Origin: Ambrosia x helenae
Taxonomy: Eukaryota > Streptophyta > Magnoliopsida > Asterales > Asteraceae
Direction: 5' to 3'
DNA: 64,000 nt
NCBI GenBank assembly: GCA_030844895.1
Contig: CM061233.1
Coordinates: forward strand, 90,233,563-90,297,562
The notes beneath the pieces were generated by a model that worked only from the letters and a program-made list of their open reading frames with translations, had not been told where the DNA came from and searched no databases. Within the stretch, counting starts at the first letter, position 1; every line of letters begins with the position of its first letter. The position numbers were made by a program, and so were the translations under genes. This document shows, in pieces, positions 63,313 to 64,000 of this stretch.

Positions 63313-63936
63313 GGAGGAAGTAGGGTTGTTCACGAGCCGAGTAAAGCCAGGCTAGGGTAAGCCCGAGCTTGGCTCGATTATAAAACAAGCCGACTCGGCT
63401 CGGATCAAATTTAGAACTCAGTTGAAAATCCAAGCTCGATCGCGGCTTGTTTTATAATTAAGATGGTTCAGTTTGGCTTGGATTTATAAAGAACTTTTTT
63501 TTAAAGAAAACATCCCAAATAAGTTAAACGTGATACGTTAGAGGCCAGAATCAACTTCGACCAAGCACAACTTTCAAATTTCAATGAGATGCAAAATATA
63601 TGCTCATGGCTCTTAAGCAACACACATATTCCATAGATATCCATCTTTATTCTTTATTCTTATGTACATGTAATTAGTTGTAAATAATAAAAGAATATCT
63701 TGCATGTAGATAAAATATAATATATTATAAGTAAAATATAAAATAATCTGAGCTAACGAGTGGGCTAAACCGAGCAAATTTGGTTCATTACGAACAAAGC
63801 CGAGCTAGGCTCACTTTCTAATCGAGCCGAGTAGGCTCAGCTTAGTTTCAAACCAAGCCATATCAAGAAAGATTTTACCGAACTAAATCCGAGTATGCTC
63901 TCAGCCACAAGCTTTTTGGACAACCCTACAAGGAAG
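63313..63936. mobile_element. hAT-like non-autonomous element (GAGCCGAG family)
   Basis: Ends TAGGGTTGTTCA (63321) and, inverted, TGGACAACCCTA (to 63928). Flanking 8-mers GGAGGAAG and CAAGGAAG match at six of eight positions, compatible with an 8-bp hAT target duplication. The body is rich in GAGCCGAG, GGCTCG and CGAGCTTGGCTC words. Non-coding. Confidence 0.5.
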
Positions 63937-64000
63937 ATCGGAGGAGGCCGGCTAGCTCGAGGATGTAGGGTTGGAGTTTGGAGTGAGAGTGTGGGGTTTT

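Overview
The window looks like a repeat-dense, gene-poor stretch of a flowering plant nuclear chromosome. The mobile elements (a Tekay-type chromovirus, three Ty1-copia elements, a plant L1-type LINE, a Mutator-like element carrying Ulp1/DUF1985 genes, Helitrons and TA-flanked foldback MITEs) and the gene fragments (RLCK-VII kinase, spermidine synthase, WD40) are all plant. Overall composition suggests an Asteraceae species; that last step is inference. I see no intact host gene and no rRNA, tRNA or CRISPR locus.

Layout. 1-8.7 kb: MITEs, a 2.4-kb foldback locus built from the N-terminal exons of an RLCK-VII protein kinase (2138-4562), followed by a C-terminal remnant of such a kinase, then a foldback MITE, a 172-bp tandem repeat and a 554-bp non-autonomous Helitron. 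8.7-19.0 kb: a recently inserted Tekay-type Ty3-gypsy element with ~2.5-kb LTRs, TTTAT target duplications, a probable gag intron and a nearly full polyprotein. 19-25 kb: tandem repeats, captured gene exons (one recognisable as spermidine synthase) ending at a Helitron-like 3' terminus, and two more foldback MITEs. 25.0-30.1 kb: an internally deleted minus-strand copia element whose non-coding parts are packed with short hairpins. 30.9-37.4 kb: a minus-strand copia element with near-identical LTRs but a broken pol. 37.9-38.9 kb: a WD40 pseudogene and a LINE tail.

39.0-63.1 kb is one nest. An old small LTR element (474-bp LTRs, ATAAT target duplications) has had three elements inserted into its left LTR: a full-length LINE (39104-44583), an Ale-like copia element (44604-49092) and a 12.4-kb Mutator-like element (49340-61735) with ~284-bp terminal inverted repeats and a 9-bp target duplication. 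The intact right LTR (62615-63088) records all three empty sites.

The Mutator-like element is the most gene-rich object. It carries a decayed MuDR-type transposase, a GRF zinc-finger gene, a DUF1985-Ulp1 protease gene that keeps recognisable catalytic residues, two diverged Ulp1-fold genes that have lost them, two tandem Myb/SANT-like genes with their own TATA boxes, and GAGACGG/CCGTCTC arrays at both ends and in the central divergent intergenic region. Many breaks in reading frame across the window fall at homopolymers, so both decay and assembly error must be considered.
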